NCBI RefSeq assembly: GCF_014837235.1 | Contig: NZ_JACYFT010000003.1 | Coordinates: 267,660 to 331,659, forward strand | Length of the DNA: 64,000 nucleotides | Direction: 5' to 3' | Source of the DNA: Limnohabitans radicicola | Lineage (GTDB): Bacteria; Pseudomonadota; Gammaproteobacteria; Burkholderiales; Burkholderiaceae_C | Part shown: positions 8,945 through 16,586 of the stretch, one piece after another | Position numbering within the stretch: position 1 is the first letter of the stretch | How the letters are laid out: the number at the start of each line of letters is the position of its first letter | Notes under the pieces: generated by a model | The model's database searches: none | The model's input: only the letters and a program-made list of their open reading frames with translations | What the model was told of the DNA's origin: nothing | Position numbers and translations under genes: made by a program

Positions 8945-9877
8945 ATGAATATCAAAGACCTGGATCTGAACTTGCTGCGCCTCTTTGACGCAGTGTGGCG
9001 TTCGCGCAGCGTGAGCCTGGCCGCTCAGCAGCTGGGCATGTCGCAGCCTGCAGCCAGTCAAGGTCTGGCCCGCTTGCGGGCGGTGCTGGGTGATGCCCTG
9101 TTCGAGCGCCATGGGGCAGGGGTGCGTCCCACCCCCCGCGCCGATCGCCTGGCGCAATCGGTGCAGCTGGCGCTGGCCACGATTGAAGAAGCCTTGAACG
9201 CTTCTCAGGTGTTTGACCCCAAGCGTTCTGGCCGGGTTCTGCGGGTGCATTTGAGTGACATTGGCGAGGCCCGGTTTCTGCCTGAGCTGGTGCTGGCTTT
9301 GCAGCGGCAAGCCCCCGGGATGCGTCTCGAAGCCTTGCCCATGCCGCACGACAGGATCGGCGCCGCGCTGGACAATGGGCAGCTGGATTTGGCCATCGGT
9401 TTTTTGCCTGAAGTGACCGATACCCTGGCGCAGCCTTTGCTCAGTGATCGCTATGTCTTGCTCATGCGCCAAGGGCACCCCATGGTCAAGCGCTGGCGCC
9501 AGCTGAAGACAGACCCAGACACACCGTCCGACGTCCTGCAAGCTGCGCTGGCCGAACTGGAGTTTGCCGCGGTGCGCACCCATGCTGACACCTTGCGCAT
9601 TCTGGAGCTCATGCGTTGGCAGCATCGGCTGCGGCTGACGGTGAGCCATTTCCTGTCTTTGCCTGCCATTGTGCGCAGCAGCGACTTGGCGGTGCTGATG
9701 CCGCGCAACTTTGCGCAGGGTTTTGCCGTGCAGGGAACACTCGACATCATCGAACCCGAGTTGCCGTTGCGTGACTTTGTGGTCTCCATGCACTGGAGCC
9801 AGCGTTTTTCCAAGGACCCGTGCTCGCAATGGTTCCGTGCTACGGTTGCACAGTTGTTCAATTCATCGCCACCATGA
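8945..9877 (+). CDS. LysR family transcriptional regulator (probable regulator of iorAB)
   Basis: A 310-residue LysR protein. The N-terminal winged helix reads LNLLRLFDAVWRSRSVSLAA then QLGMSQPAASQGLARLR, and the C-terminal effector domain begins around residue 90 (GRVLRVHLSDIGEARFLPEL). The residues after the HTH (LFERHGAGVRPTPRADRL) are typical of the NodD/SyrM-like branch. It is transcribed divergently from iorA and ends with an ATGA overlap into the thioredoxin-like gene. Its ligand is unknown; an arylpyruvate or arylacetate would fit the context. Confidence 0.9.
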   Translation: MNIKDLDLNLLRLFDAVWRSRSVSLAAQQLGMSQPAASQGLARLRAVLGDALFERHGAGVRPTPRADRLAQSVQLALATIEEALNASQVFDPKRSGRVLRVHLSDIGEARFLPELVLALQRQAPGMRLEALPMPHDRIGAALDNGQLDLAIGFLPEVTDTLAQPLLSDRYVLLMRQGHPMVKRWRQLKTDPDTPSDVLQAALAELEFAAVRTHADTLRILELMRWQHRLRLTVSHFLSLPAIVRSSDLAVLMPRNFAQGFAVQGTLDIIEPELPLRDFVVSMHWSQRFSKDPCSQWFRATVAQLFNSSPP

Positions 9878-10197
9878 GTTCATCGAAACCCTACCTCAGC
9901 GAAATCGAAGCGCCCAGCCGCGCCGATGTGGATGCCCTGCGCGGCCTGACCGTGCTCGAATTCGGCACCGACTGGTGCGGCCACTGCCGCGCTGCACAGC
10001 CTGTGGTGCAGCAGGCGCTGGCACAGCAGCCGCAGTGGCAACACCTCAAAGTCGAAGACGGCCCGGGCAGGGCACTGGGGCGCAGTTACCGCGTCAAGCT
10101 CTGGCCCACCTTGCTTGTCTTGCGCGATGGGCAAGAGGTGGCCCGCGTGGTGCGCCCTGTGGCCGCGCAGGACGTGCTGGCCGCACTGTCGGCCTGA
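9874..10197 (+). CDS. thioredoxin family protein
   Basis: A 107-residue thioredoxin-fold protein without a signal peptide. The active site is WCGHC in FGTDWCGHCRAAQP, and the cis-Pro loop appears as KLWPTLLVL. The WCGHC dithiol differs from the WCGPC of classical thioredoxin and resembles PDI-like sites, which are more oxidising. ATG at 9874 overlaps the LysR stop (ATGA) and the AlkD-like gene starts three bases after its stop, so the three are likely co-transcribed. An upstream in-frame start at 9820 would overlap LysR by 58 bases and is less likely. Confidence 0.85.
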   Translation: MSSSKPYLSEIEAPSRADVDALRGLTVLEFGTDWCGHCRAAQPVVQQALAQQPQWQHLKVEDGPGRALGRSYRVKLWPTLLVLRDGQEVARVVRPVAAQDVLAALSA

Positions 10198-10200
10198 AGC

Positions 10201-10896
10201 ATGTCGAACATCGAGATTTGGCTGACGCCGATCGAAGCGGGCCTGCGTGCGCACGCCGATGCGCAGCAGGCCGTGCCCATGAAGGCCTACATGCTCGGGC
10301 AGTTCGAGTTTCTGGGCATCCGCGCTGGCCCACGTCGCGCGGCGGTGAAACATGCACTCCAAAGCTTGCCTAAGTTTGCGGGCACGGCTGATGAATTGCT
10401 GGCGCTGGCCCATGCCCTGTGGCAGCTGCCCGAGCGCGAATTCCGATACACCGCCATTGATTTGCTGGCCAAACACCACAAGCGGCTCGATGTGAAGGCC
10501 TTGCCGCGCATCTTGCAGCTGGTGCAAACCGATCCGTGGTGGGACACGGTCGATGGCCTGGCCGGGGTGGTGGGCGACATCGTGCTGCAGGCCAAATCGA
10601 GCCAGCCCGATGTTCAGCACCACATGGATGCCTGCCTGATTCACCCCCACCTGTGGGTGCGCCGCGTGGCCATGCTGCACCAGCTGGGCTGGCGCGAGCA
10701 AACCGATCAGGTGCGGCTTTTCCGTTACGCGCTCACGCTGGCCCCCGAGACAGACTTTTTCATCCGCAAAGCCATTGGCTGGGCCTTGCGCGACCATGCG
10801 CGCACCCAGCCTGATGCGGTGCGGGCATTTCTGGCCCGGCATGCCGAGCAGCTGTCGGGCCTCACGCGCAGGGAAGCGGGCAAGCACCTTGGCTAG
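10201..10896 (+). CDS. DNA alkylation repair protein (AlkD-like HEAT-repeat glycosylase)
   Basis: A 231-residue all-helical protein of the AlkD superfamily, which removes positively charged N3- or N7-alkylpurines without base flipping. Seen: the KMKAYMLGQF-type N-terminal helix (here VPMKAYMLGQFEFLGI), FRYTAIDLL, the catalytic-region motif DPWWDTVD with the Trp and Asp of AlkD, HLWVRRVAML with the conserved Arg, and DFFIRKAIGWALR near the end. It lies three bases after the thioredoxin-like gene and 48 bases before the SOS-box radical SAM gene. Confidence 0.88.
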   Translation: MSNIEIWLTPIEAGLRAHADAQQAVPMKAYMLGQFEFLGIRAGPRRAAVKHALQSLPKFAGTADELLALAHALWQLPEREFRYTAIDLLAKHHKRLDVKALPRILQLVQTDPWWDTVDGLAGVVGDIVLQAKSSQPDVQHHMDACLIHPHLWVRRVAMLHQLGWREQTDQVRLFRYALTLAPETDFFIRKAIGWALRDHARTQPDAVRAFLARHAEQLSGLTRREAGKHLG

Positions 10897-10924
10897 CTGT
10901 ATGAGGTGGTGCAGAATGCATAAA

Positions 10925-10944
10925 TACTGTATAAATGTACAGTT
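10925..10944 (+). promoter_or_regulatory. LexA (SOS) box overlapping the radical SAM promoter
   Basis: TACTGTATAAATGTACAGTT matches the gammaproteobacterial SOS consensus in 17 of 20 positions, with both CTGT and ACAG half-sites intact at N8 spacing. It ends exactly one base before the ATG at 10945 and contains the best -10-like hexamer (TATAAA, 10930-10935), so bound LexA would block both polymerase and the start codon region. Confidence 0.8.
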
Positions 10945-12030
10945 ATGCATGAGCCACCCATCGCCATCCCCGTCCGTCAGATCAAAGGCCGTGGCAGTGC
11001 CACGCGCCTGGCGCACCGCTTCGAGCGCGATGCCCGAGAACCTTTTGACGACGGCTGGGCAGCTGACTTCGAAGAAGCCACGCGCACCACCACCACCTGG
11101 ACCTGGGAAGAGGCCAAAAGCGCCATCAGCCGCAACACTTCACCCGACATCGGCTTTGACCGCTCGATCAACCCCTACCGGGGCTGCGAGCACGGTTGCA
11201 GCTACTGCTATGCCCGCCCCTCGCACAGCTACCTGGGCCTGTCGCCCGGGCTGGACTTTGAGACCCGTTTGATCGCCAAACGGGGCCTGAAAGAGCGCCT
11301 GATCCACGAACTGGCGAGTCCGCGGTACAGCCCGGGCATGGTGGCGCTGGGCACCATCACCGATGCTTACCAGCCGCTGGACCGCGAACTCCGCTTGACC
11401 CGCGAGGTGCTGCAGGTGCTGCACGACTGCCACCACCCCATGGCGGTGGTCACCAAGGGCAGTGGCATCGAGCGCGACATCGACCTGCTCGCACCCATGG
11501 CGGCGCGCAGGCAGGCGGGGGTTTATGTGAGTGTGACCACGCTCGACGCAGATCTGGCCCGCCGCATGGAGCCCCGCGCTGCTGCGCCGTGGCGGCGCTT
11601 GCGCACCATCCGCACGCTGGCCGATGCGGGCATCCCGGTGGGGGTGAGCGTGTCGCCACAGATTCCGTTCATCAACGACGACATGGAGCAGGTGCTTGAA
11701 GCCGCTCGCGATGCCGGAGCCACGAGCGCGTTTTATGTGGTGCTGCGCCTGCCGTGGGAGTTGTCGCCACTGTTTCGGCAATGGCTGGACCTGCACTACC
11801 CCGACCGCGCCGCACGGGTGATGGCCCGCATGCACGACCTGCGCGGCGGCAAGGACTACGACGCCAGCTTTGCCACGCGCCGCAGCGGCCAGGGCATCTG
11901 GGCTGACCTGATCGCCCAGCGCTTTGACAAGGCCTGCAGACGGCTGGGTCTGAACCGCAGGCGGCATGAGTGGAATGTCGAGGATTTCAGGCCGCCGTCC
12001 ACGGTGGGGCAGATGGGCTTGGATTTTTAA
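10945..12030 (+). CDS. PA0069 family radical SAM protein
   Basis: A 361-residue radical SAM enzyme of the Rv2578c/PA0069 group. The cluster motif is C81-x3-C85-x2-C88 (CEHGCSYCY), preceded by the family hallmark FDRSINPYRG. Further conserved pieces are GTITDAYQP, TKGSGIERDIDLL and RMEPRAAAPWRRL. The N-terminal IKGRGSATRLAHRFE is also typical of the family, which supports ATG 10945 as start. Function is unknown in the family; the P. aeruginosa member is recalled as part of the LexA regulon, which agrees with the SOS box here. No Shine-Dalgarno is seen, so the mRNA may be nearly leaderless. Confidence 0.9.
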   Translation: MHEPPIAIPVRQIKGRGSATRLAHRFERDAREPFDDGWAADFEEATRTTTTWTWEEAKSAISRNTSPDIGFDRSINPYRGCEHGCSYCYARPSHSYLGLSPGLDFETRLIAKRGLKERLIHELASPRYSPGMVALGTITDAYQPLDRELRLTREVLQVLHDCHHPMAVVTKGSGIERDIDLLAPMAARRQAGVYVSVTTLDADLARRMEPRAAAPWRRLRTIRTLADAGIPVGVSVSPQIPFINDDMEQVLEAARDAGATSAFYVVLRLPWELSPLFRQWLDLHYPDRAARVMARMHDLRGGKDYDASFATRRSGQGIWADLIAQRFDKACRRLGLNRRRHEWNVEDFRPPSTVGQMGLDF

Positions 12031-12036
12031 ATGAAA

Positions 12037-12059
12037 ACAAAAATGTTATTTTGTATGAT
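12037..12059 (+). promoter_or_regulatory. AT-rich inverted repeat with -10-like element before the Sel1 gene
   Basis: ACAAAA (12037-12042) and TTTTGT (12049-12054) form an inverted repeat around ATGTTA, followed directly by TATGAT (12054-12059), a good -10 hexamer. The Sel1-repeat gene starts at 12100 behind GGGAGGG. This is the only AT-rich patch in the gap and is the likely promoter. Confidence 0.35.
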
Positions 12060-12099
12060 GCTGGCGTGATCAAAAGATGCCAAAGAGTTGGGAGGGTAC

Positions 12100-12831
12100 A
12101 TGCGAATTTCTTTCAAAATCATGGCTGCACTGGTCGTGGCCTTCTGCCTGGGGCAAGTTCAGGCCCAAGCCCAAGAGGAATTTCAGGGGCTGTACCAAAA
12201 ACTGCAGGTCATGGCAGAGGGCGGCGATGCTGAGGCCCAGTACCACGTGGGCATGTTTCTCAACAATGGCATTGGCACTGAGAGAAACTTCAAGCAGGCA
12301 TTTGCTTGGTTTGAGACTTCCGCCCAAGCGGGCAATGCACTGGCGGCCTACAAGGTGGGCTGTTACCTTGACGGGCAGTGGGGGCCGATCGTGACTCTGG
12401 ACAAAGACAAAGCCCTCGCGTTCAAACTGGAGGCTGCCCAGCGTGGTTATGCCCTGGCACAACAGGATGTGGGCATCATGTACATGCAGCGCCAAATGCC
12501 GGATGAAGCCAGGCGGTGGTGGCTTGCAGCAGGCCAGCAAGGTTTGGCCAATCCTTTGTACAACCTGTCAGTGAGTTACCTCCAAGGCCAGGGCGAAGCC
12601 ATAGATCGGGTACGTGGATATGCTTTTTTCAAGTTGTCAAAACTGCTCTCAGAGAAACGCATCAACGGGCAAGCCCAGGCATCGCTGGATACCATCCGTC
12701 AATCCATGTCCGACGATCAAGTCCAACTTGCAGAAAAAATGGTGGAAGATTGGCGTGTGGAGCGCACCCCACTCACACTGGAGGCTTCACAAGGTTTGCA
12801 AAGAGCCAGGGCACTCGTCAGCGGGCGCTGA
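12100..12831 (+). CDS. Sel1-repeat (TPR-like) exported protein
   Basis: A 243-residue protein with a signal peptide (MRISFKIMAALVVAFCLGQVQAQA) followed by tandem Sel1-like repeats: AEGGDAEAQYHVGMFLNNGIGT, FETSAQAGNALAAYKVGCYLDG, AAQRGYALAQQDVGIMYM, AAGQQGLANPLYNLSVSYL. Sel1 repeats form helical solenoids that mediate protein contacts, often in the periplasm or at the envelope. GGGAGGG precedes the ATG at 12100. The gene stands alone; the partner and role are unknown. Confidence 0.8.
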   Translation: MRISFKIMAALVVAFCLGQVQAQAQEEFQGLYQKLQVMAEGGDAEAQYHVGMFLNNGIGTERNFKQAFAWFETSAQAGNALAAYKVGCYLDGQWGPIVTLDKDKALAFKLEAAQRGYALAQQDVGIMYMQRQMPDEARRWWLAAGQQGLANPLYNLSVSYLQGQGEAIDRVRGYAFFKLSKLLSEKRINGQAQASLDTIRQSMSDDQVQLAEKMVEDWRVERTPLTLEASQGLQRARALVSGR

Positions 12832-12909
12832 TCATTTCAACGATGGCGGTAAAAGCAGTTCATTGGCGGTGCGCATGTAGAGTGGGGCTTTGAAAAGGCG
12901 ACAACGTCC

Positions 12910-13332
12910 ATGAACCCCTTCCAGAACAGCAGGTATTTCGCTTTCACACCGCAAGCCATTTTTGCCGCCATCCAGGCCCCTGAGCGGCTGGCCCGTTGGT
13001 GGGGGCCTGATGGGTTCAGCAACGCATTCGAAGTTTTTGAATTTCGCGCGGGTGGGCACTGGGTGTTTGACATGGTGGGGCCAGACGGCACACGCTATGC
13101 GAACGAGTGCGTGTTCGCCCACATCGAAGCCGACCGCCAGGTGGTGATCGACCACACCTGCGCACCTTTGTTCAGGCTCACCATCACGCTCACACCCGAA
13201 GGCGAGGGCACGCGTGTGCACTGGCTTCAGGTGTTTGAAGATCCCGCATTTGCGCAGGCCATGAAACACATTCTGGAGCCGGCCAATGCGCAAAACCTGG
13301 ACCGCCTGGGCCTGGAGTTGGCGCGGGCTTAA
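12910..13332 (+). CDS. SRPBCC family protein (AHSA1-like)
   Basis: A 140-residue START/Bet v1-fold protein of the Aha1-C (activator of Hsp90 homologue) group. Typical landmarks are the N-terminal FAFTPQAIFAAIQ, RLARWWGPDGF, GGHWVFDMVGPDGTRY, then beta strands ending in a long C-terminal helix. Bacterial members bind small hydrophobic ligands; their roles are mostly unknown. The stop codon shares the TTAA at 13329-13332 with the convergent oxidoreductase-like gene. Confidence 0.82.
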   Translation: MNPFQNSRYFAFTPQAIFAAIQAPERLARWWGPDGFSNAFEVFEFRAGGHWVFDMVGPDGTRYANECVFAHIEADRQVVIDHTCAPLFRLTITLTPEGEGTRVHWLQVFEDPAFAQAMKHILEPANAQNLDRLGLELARA

Positions 13333-13562
13333 TTGAGCAAGGCGCCCGCGTCTTCGTACCAGAACATCAGCGCGGCGTCGTAGCTTTCCCACACACAACC
13401 ATTGCAACCACGCCCACAGCACGAGGTGGGCTCGGGGGGCGGTTCCCGAAAGTCGTGGCCAGCGGCTTGCAGGCGTTCCTGGAATTGCGCAATGCCCCGA
13501 CGCACGGACGCGCGTTGGGCCTCGTTGGGGTCGATGATGGGGTGATCGTTCTCGCAGCTCAT
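13329..13562 (-). CDS. small Cys-rich oxidoreductase-like domain protein
   Basis: A 77-residue protein matching the oxidoreductase-like domain (PF09791 type): PPPEPTSCCGRGCNGCVWESY followed by WYEDAGALL, with five Cys within about 13 residues that could bind a metal or cluster. Start ATG at 13562 overlaps the guanine deaminase stop (ATGA), so it is translated from the guaD message. Related domains occur at the end of eukaryotic OXLD1 and in small betaproteobacterial proteins; function is unknown. It could be a helper of a redox or metal enzyme. Confidence 0.78.
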   Translation of the reverse strand: MSCENDHPIIDPNEAQRASVRRGIAQFQERLQAAGHDFREPPPEPTSCCGRGCNGCVWESYDAALMFWYEDAGALLN

Positions 13563-14911
13563 GCCCGATTGTCTGACATGCCCGTGGGTGCGGCGATCTG
13601 GCCTTGCACCACCGTGTGTGCAATCAAGCGCTCGTCGCCCAGCACGATCATGGCAAACAGCCATTCGGCCAGGGTCTCGGTTTGTGCGGTGCGGCGCGCC
13701 AGCAGGGGCGTGGCTTTAGGGTTGAGCACCACGAAGTCGGCTTCGCAGCCAGGCAGCAGGTTGCCCACCTTGCCGTTCAAGTCCAGTGCTGCAGCAGCGC
13801 CTGCCGTGTGTTGCCACCAAAGGTGTTCGGGCGCGAGGCTCATGCCGGGGCGGCCCACGCTTTGCCGTGCAACGGTGTAGGCCGCGTGCATGGTGTGAAA
13901 CGGGCTGAAGCTGGTGCCGCCACCCACATCGCTGGCCAGGCCGTAGCGCAAGCTCGCCGCATCCGAGGCGGTGTAGTCAAAGAAACCGCTGCCCAGAAAC
14001 AGGTTGCTGGTAGGACTGACCGCGGCTGTCGCGCCCACCTCGGCCATGCGGCAGCGGTCGGCTTCATCGAGGTAAATGCAGTGCGCATAGACCGAACGCT
14101 GGCGCAACAGGCCAGCGCGGTCGTACACATCCAGGTAACTGCGCGCTTCGGGAAAGAGTTCGTGCACCCAGCGGATTTCGTCGAGGTTTTCGGCCACGTG
14201 TGACTGGATCCACACATCGGGAAATTGCTGTGCGATCTCGCCTGCGCCATGCAGTTGCTCGCTGGTGCTGGTGGGCGCAAAGCGCGGCGTGATGGCGTAG
14301 CCCAGACGGTCCACGCCGTGCCAGCGGCGGATCAGGTCTTCGGTCTGGCGCAGGCTCAAAGCCGTGTCGGTGTCGCGCAGGCCGTCGGGGCTGTGGCGGT
14401 CTTGCAGCACCTTGCCGGTGACCATGCGCAGGCGGCGCTTTTGCGCCTCGGCCATGAACACATCGACCGACTCAGGGTGGGCGGTCGCAAAGCACAAGGC
14501 CGTGGTCACACCATGGCGCATCAGCTCGTCCATGAAAAACGCGGTCACTTCGTGGGCGTAGGCAGGCTCTGAAAAATGCCTTTCGTGCGGGAAGGTGTAG
14601 TGCTCCAGCCAAGGCAGCAAGCCCTCGGCGGGCGAGCCGATCACATCGGTTTGCGGGTAGTGGATGTGCAGGTCCACAAAGCCGGGCGCAATGCACAGGC
14701 CAGGCCAGTGGGTGACAGACAGCTCAGGGTAGTGCGGGGCCAGATCACGGTAGGGGCCGATGGCCTGGATGCGCACGATGCCGTCGGCGCTTTGTCCGGT
14801 GACGAGCAGGCCATCGCTTTCGTGGCGGGCTTGGGGGGTTTGCGGGTCCGGAAACCACAAGAGGCCAGCGCGCCAGCCTTGCAACTTGGTCAATGTCTCG
14901 TGGGTATTCAT
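13559..14911 (-). CDS. guaD: guanine deaminase
   Basis: A 450-residue amidohydrolase that converts guanine to xanthine and ammonia. Zinc-site motifs are visible: FVDLHIHYPQTD (HxH and the guanine-deaminase-specific PQ), SHVAEN, YAHCIYLD and SDVGGGTSFSPF. The stretch GSPAEGLLPWLEHYTFPHE is characteristic of GuaD rather than of other amidohydrolases. Length is normal. It is divergent from the purine-type ABC importer, with a 145-base shared gap, and coupled at its 3' end to the small Cys-rich gene. Confidence 0.95.
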   Translation of the reverse strand: MNTHETLTKLQGWRAGLLWFPDPQTPQARHESDGLLVTGQSADGIVRIQAIGPYRDLAPHYPELSVTHWPGLCIAPGFVDLHIHYPQTDVIGSPAEGLLPWLEHYTFPHERHFSEPAYAHEVTAFFMDELMRHGVTTALCFATAHPESVDVFMAEAQKRRLRMVTGKVLQDRHSPDGLRDTDTALSLRQTEDLIRRWHGVDRLGYAITPRFAPTSTSEQLHGAGEIAQQFPDVWIQSHVAENLDEIRWVHELFPEARSYLDVYDRAGLLRQRSVYAHCIYLDEADRCRMAEVGATAAVSPTSNLFLGSGFFDYTASDAASLRYGLASDVGGGTSFSPFHTMHAAYTVARQSVGRPGMSLAPEHLWWQHTAGAAAALDLNGKVGNLLPGCEADFVVLNPKATPLLARRTAQTETLAEWLFAMIVLGDERLIAHTVVQGQIAAPTGMSDNRA

Positions 14912-15056
14912 CGGATGAACAAGGATAAATCCGGGGATGATCAGGCATGCCCCGGTGGTACATTGTGCGGCAACCTTGTCACATACGGGGTTAGGGCCAA
15001 TCTTTTAGGCACAGACTTTGCATGTGGTTTATTCGGATTTCCTTTATTTCTCAGGC

Positions 15057-16586
15057 ATGACCACTCCACTTTTGTCCTTGCAGGGCATCACCAAGCGCTA
15101 CCCCGGCGTGGTGGCCAACCAGGACGTGTCGCTGACCGTGCTGCCCGGGCAGGCCCATGCCGTGCTGGGCGAAAACGGTGCGGGCAAGTCCACGCTGATG
15201 AAAATCATCTATGGTTCGGTCAAACCCGATGAAGGGCAGATCCTGTTCAAAGGCCAGCCGGTCAGCATCCGCAACCCGCAGGAGGCACGCAAACTGGGCA
15301 TCAGCATGGTGTTCCAGCACTTCAGCCTGTTTGACACGCTCACCGTGGCCGAAAACGTCTGGCTGGGGCTGGACAAATCGCTGCCTCTGGCCGAAGTCAC
15401 CCGCCGCATCGAGGCCAAGGCCAGCGAGTACGGGCTCGACATCGAGCCGCAGCGCCCGGTGCACACCCTGAGCGTGGGTGAGATGCAGCGCGTCGAAATC
15501 ATCCGTGCCTTGTTGTCGGACCCGCAGCTTTTGATCCTCGACGAGCCGACCTCGGTGCTCACGCCGCAGGCGGTTGAAAAACTGTTTGTGGTGTTGCACA
15601 AGCTGGTCAGCCAGGGCGTGAGCATTTTGTACATCTCGCACAAGCTGCATGAAATCCGCGCCCTGTGCAGCGCTTGCACTGTGCTGCGCGGCGGCAAGCT
15701 CACGGGCGTGTGCGACCCGCGTGAGGAAACCAACGCCAGCCTGAGCCGCCTGATGATTGGCGCCGAGCCACCGACGCTGGCACCCACACCGCGCGCACCG
15801 GGTGAGCTGGTGCTGGCGGTGAATGATTTGAGCCTGCCCAAGCAGGATCCGTTTGGTGTCGACCTCGCGGGCATTCGCCTGCAGGTGCGTGCGGGCGAGG
15901 TCGTGGGACTGGCCGGGGTCTCTGGCAATGGCCAGCGCGAGTTGCTTTGGGCCTTGTCGGGCGAGGACACCCGTGCAGCGCCGCAGGCAGTGACCATCGG
16001 TCAGCGCGAGGCAGGAGCCTTGAGCCCGCAGGCGCGCCGCCAGTTGGGCTTGCATTTTGTGCCCGAAGAGCGCCTGGGTCGCGGGGCTGTGCCCAGCCTC
16101 AGCCTGGCGCAAAACATGTTGCTGACCCGCACCGAGTCGGTGGGGCGCAGTGGCTGGATCCGCATGGGTGCACTGGCCGAGCAGGCGCGCGGCATCATCG
16201 AGCGCTTCAAGGTCAAGGCCTCGGGGCCCGATGCGGCAGCCCGTTCGCTGTCGGGTGGCAATTTGCAAAAGTACATCGTGGGCCGCGAGATCAGCGCCAA
16301 CCCGACCTTGCTCATCGTCTCGCAACCGACCTGGGGTGTGGACGTGGGTGCGGCAGCGCAGATCCGGGGCGAAATCCTGGCGCTGCGCGATGCCGGTTGC
16401 GCCGTGCTGGTGGTGAGTGAGGAGCTTGAAGAGTTGTTTGAAATTTCCGACCGATTGCATGTGATCGCCAAGGGGCGCTTGTCGCCTTCGCTGCCCCGGG
16501 CTGAGGCCACGGTGGAGCGTATCGGCGAATGGATGAGTGGCTTGTGGCCTGGCGCTGAAAAGGAGGCCGGCCATGCTGCGGCTTGA
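15057..16586 (+). CDS. nucleoside-type ABC transporter, double ATP-binding protein
   Basis: A 509-residue fused double ATPase of the RbsA/NupO class. First module: Walker A GENGAGKST, signature LSVGEMQRVE, Walker B LLILDEPTSVL. Second module: degenerate Walker A region GVSGNGQREL, signature LSGGNLQKY, and LLIVSQPTWGVD in place of a standard Walker B. It powers uptake of nucleosides or purine bases with the two permeases and BMP protein that follow. ATG at 15057 is chosen over an upstream in-frame start because the conserved N-terminus begins there. Its end overlaps the first permease by 14 bases. Confidence 0.93.
   Translation: MTTPLLSLQGITKRYPGVVANQDVSLTVLPGQAHAVLGENGAGKSTLMKIIYGSVKPDEGQILFKGQPVSIRNPQEARKLGISMVFQHFSLFDTLTVAENVWLGLDKSLPLAEVTRRIEAKASEYGLDIEPQRPVHTLSVGEMQRVEIIRALLSDPQLLILDEPTSVLTPQAVEKLFVVLHKLVSQGVSILYISHKLHEIRALCSACTVLRGGKLTGVCDPREETNASLSRLMIGAEPPTLAPTPRAPGELVLAVNDLSLPKQDPFGVDLAGIRLQVRAGEVVGLAGVSGNGQRELLWALSGEDTRAAPQAVTIGQREAGALSPQARRQLGLHFVPEERLGRGAVPSLSLAQNMLLTRTESVGRSGWIRMGALAEQARGIIERFKVKASGPDAAARSLSGGNLQKYIVGREISANPTLLIVSQPTWGVDVGAAAQIRGEILALRDAGCAVLVVSEELEELFEISDRLHVIAKGRLSPSLPRAEATVERIGEWMSGLWPGAEKEAGHAAA

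Noticed and set aside
14912-15056. possible purine riboswitch or operator between guaD and the ABC importer
   Set aside because: A CCGGGG/CCCCGG repeat (14931-14955) is present, but no purine aptamer core or convincing operator could be recognised.
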